A stretch of DNA of 33,310 bases from Verrucomicrobiaceae bacterium (GTDB lineage: Bacteria > Verrucomicrobiota > Verrucomicrobiia > Verrucomicrobiales > Verrucomicrobiaceae): assembly GCA_019694165.1 (NCBI GenBank), contig JAIBCL010000050.1:1-33310 (forward strand). Direction: 5' to 3'. The first letter of the stretch is position 1; each line of letters begins with the position of its first letter. The notes under the pieces are model-generated. The model saw nothing but the letters and a program-made list of their open reading frames with translations. It had not been told where the DNA came from and made no database searches. The position numbers and the translations under genes were made by a program. Positions 31,940 to 33,310 of this stretch are shown piece after piece.

Positions 31940-31974
31940 ATTCATCATTCCGCATTCCACATTCGTCATTACGC
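31940..31974. repeat. Degenerate heptamer repeat (ATTCxxC, 5 units)
   Basis: Units ATTCATC, ATTCCGC, ATTCCAC, ATTCGTC, ATTACGC. The last unit overlaps the start of the decayed oxidoreductase reading frame. Confidence 0.7.
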
Positions 31975-32225
31975 AACCCGTCCGTTTCGCGCTCGCAGGC
32001 TTTGGTGCCTGGGGAAAACTTCACGCTCAATCCATCGCCGGGAATCCCGACGCCAGGCTCGTCGCGATCACAGCTCCGTCGGAGGCATCACGTGAGGAGG
32101 CGCGGCTGGCGCATCCCGATGCGCGCATCTTTGCCGATGCGCGGGAGATGATCGCGCAGGTGGAGTTCGACATCATCGACATCGTGACGCCGAGCCACAC
32201 GCACCGGGAGATCGCCGTGGCGGCG
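31968..32225 (+). pseudogene. Decayed Gfo/Idh/MocA oxidoreductase (N-terminal fragment)
   Basis: About 85 residues read as a clean Rossmann start (PVRFALAGFGAWGKLHAQS, then ARLVAITAPSEASREEARLAH and FDIIDIVTPSHTHREIAVAA). They stop matching exactly where dispersed-repeat copy C begins. No ATG, GTG or TTG precedes the similarity in frame; the natural start position reads ATT (31968-31970) at the end of a heptamer tract. The EKP motif and the C-terminal domain are missing. The frame then runs on through repeats to 32555 without sense. A rearrangement or repeat insertion truncated the gene. The intact paralogue at 10253-11374 is not obviously its source. Confidence 0.75.
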
Positions 32226-32286
32226 TGTCCGTCGCTTCGCGATTCCGCCACCGCACTCCCAAAGTGCCGCCGCTCTCGCAGCGCCT
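32225..32286. repeat. Dispersed repeat, copy C (fullest copy)
   Basis: Carries GTGTCCGTCGCTTCGCGATT, then CCGCCACCGCACTCCCAAAG. The first part matches copy B and the second part, reversed, matches copy A. It abuts the break point of the oxidoreductase pseudogene. Confidence 0.65.
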
Positions 32287-32302
32287 ACGGGATATGTGCC
32301 TG

Positions 32303-32457
32303 CTTAGCCGTGATCATGCAGTCGGAGACGGCGCGCAACCGCAGGCTCGTTCGCCAGAACGAGGCGTTGACCCCACCGCGCTCTGGCGAGCGCGCCTACA
32401 CCCGCGCGTTCGCATCTGCTCTTCGTTGGCACCTTCAACTGCATGATCACGGCTTAA
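32303..32457. repeat. 155-bp inverted-repeat element at the sulfatase 3' end
   Basis: The left end CTTAGCCGTGATCATGCAGT (32303-32322) is repeated inverted at 32437-32457 with a single-base insertion. Inside are a perfect 7-bp hairpin CTCGTTC-GCCA-GAACGAG near 32347 and a CGCT/AGCG hairpin around CTGGCG near 32389. The sulfatase stop codon lies inside the right arm. It may be a small mobile element or a recombined gene-end duplication; there is no clear target duplication. Confidence 0.65.
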
Positions 32458-33310
32458 GAAACTGGTTCCGCAGCAGCGCCTCGGCCTCCGCTCGCTGCGC
32501 GGCGAACGCTGGATCGTCAGCGGCGTTTTTCAGCTCATGCGCTTCGGTGCGGTGATCGTAAAGCTCGCGCGCCGTCACCTCTCCGGTCTTCCAGTCGCGC
32601 CACTCGGTGTACCTCACGCTCGGCGTGCGCACGCTCACTCCCATCGCCTTCGGCATCTTGTCGGGCTCACGGTCGTAGTAAGCGGGCCGCGGATGCTGCG
32701 TGAATGACGCGGGCTTCACCGTCGCGCTCGTGTCGCGCAGCACGGGCGCGAGGCTCACGCCTTCGAGTCCGGGTGCCTGCGGCAGCGCGCAAAGATCAAC
32801 GAGCGTCGGAAACAAATCGAGCAACTCGGCCATCGCGCCCGTGCGCTGTCCGGCCGTCTTCATGCCTGGCGCTGAGATGAACATCGGCACGCGCGCATCC
32901 AGCTCGAACTCGCTCGTCTTGCCCCACAGCGTGTGCTCGCCGATGTGGTAGCCGTGATCGCCGACGAAGGTGATGATCGTGTTCTTCGTCAGGCCCTCGC
33001 GCTCCAGCGCGTCGAGCACCTTGCCGAGCTGGGCATCCATGTAGCTGATGTTCGCGAAGTAGCCGTGCCGCCACTCCGCCGCCTGTTCCGATGTAGGCGT
33101 GACCTTGTCTTTTCCACTGCCGAGCACCTCGGTGCTCTCATGAAACGCAATGTCCGGCGCTCCCTCGGGCCGGCGCGGATCGAGCGGCGGCAGCTTGTCG
33201 CGCTGATAGAGATCCCAATACTTCTTCGGCGCATTGAATGGCGCGTGTGGTTTCCAAAAGCCGACCGCCAGAAAAAAGGATTCGCCTTTGATCTCGCTCA
33301 TCACCTTCAC
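32447..33310 (-). CDS. Sulfatase (iduronate-2-sulfatase-like), C-terminal part; start lies beyond the window
   Basis: 287 residues are visible and the frame is open at the window edge. The segment FLAVGFWKPHAPFNAPKKYWDLY is characteristic of iduronate-2-sulfatase-like enzymes. ITFVGDHGYHIGEHTLWGKTS contains metal- and sulfate-binding residues of the alkaline-phosphatase superfamily, and VPMFISAPG and AELLDLFPTLVDLC continue the fold. The catalytic CxPSR motif and export signal would be in the missing N-terminal part. It likely hydrolyses sulfate esters on polysaccharides outside the cytoplasm and fits with the DUF1501 gene in a polysaccharide-degrading lifestyle. The last codons and stop lie inside an inverted-repeat element. 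Confidence 0.92.
   Translation of the reverse strand: MKVMSEIKGESFFLAVGFWKPHAPFNAPKKYWDLYQRDKLPPLDPRRPEGAPDIAFHESTEVLGSGKDKVTPTSEQAAEWRHGYFANISYMDAQLGKVLDALEREGLTKNTIITFVGDHGYHIGEHTLWGKTSEFELDARVPMFISAPGMKTAGQRTGAMAELLDLFPTLVDLCALPQAPGLEGVSLAPVLRDTSATVKPASFTQHPRPAYYDREPDKMPKAMGVSVRTPSVRYTEWRDWKTGEVTARELYDHRTEAHELKNAADDPAFAAQRAEAEALLRNQFLKP

Overview
The window looks like chromosomal DNA of a Verrucomicrobiota bacterium (a Planctomycetes relative is the alternative). This rests on gene content and style. There is a Tat-exported DUF1501 protein, an iduronate-type sulfatase and several Gfo/Idh/MocA genes or fragments. There is also a secreted propeller/fibre protein with the N-terminal domain common in this superphylum, a small secreted protein ending in FYRLR, and a zinc-ribbon MotA/ExbB protein. 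The DNA is GC-rich, few genes have a clear Shine-Dalgarno, and the gaps hold many hairpin repeats and period-7 repeats. No rRNA or species-specific marker is present, so the genus is left open.

Layout. 1-535: start of an IS3-type transposase (minus) and two hairpin repeats. 536-4848: lipoprotein D,D-carboxypeptidase (minus), then a coupled PpiC-type isomerase and GNAT acetyltransferase, and DUF1501 (plus). 5095-7535: feoA-feoB ferrous iron uptake. 7718-11374: an L,D-transpeptidase with an unusual N-terminal half, converging on two oxidoreductases (minus). 11518-12717: an IS630-family element whose transposase is split by an A7 frameshift site. 13103-17714: a compact three-gene operon encoding a membrane GGDEF protein, a SIR2-like plus TIR protein, and a large nSTAND NTPase with a membrane helix and a WD40 propeller. 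17890-19629: class I aldolase, nitroreductase and a CAU-anticodon tRNA (minus). 19801-23819: secreted NHL propeller (plus), thioesterase, a strong terminator and a Wzc-like protein (minus). 24371-28406: zinc-ribbon ExbB/MotA channel followed by two paralogous ExbD-like coiled-coil proteins. 28407-33310: a repeat-rich stretch with a MITE related to the IS630 element, a secreted pair (a small FYRLR protein and a seven-repeat propeller/fibre protein), a decayed Gfo/Idh/MocA gene and the C-terminal part of a sulfatase.

Two clusters deserve most attention. The first is the GGDEF / SIR2-TIR / nSTAND-WD40 operon just downstream of the IS630 element. It has the architecture of an NTP-dependent immune (conflict) system in which a WD40 sensor and STAND switch would license a TIR NADase. 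Its SIR2 domain appears to have lost the usual catalytic Asn and His, while the TIR domain keeps its Glu. The second is the ExbB plus double-ExbD operon. It would form a proton-driven stator with two different B subunits, each with an Asp at residue 19, a long coiled coil and a related C-terminal domain. I know of no described function for it. The IS630 element and the 168-bp MITE, 15.7 kb apart, share terminal repeats and TA flanks, a clear active-parent and non-autonomous-derivative relation.
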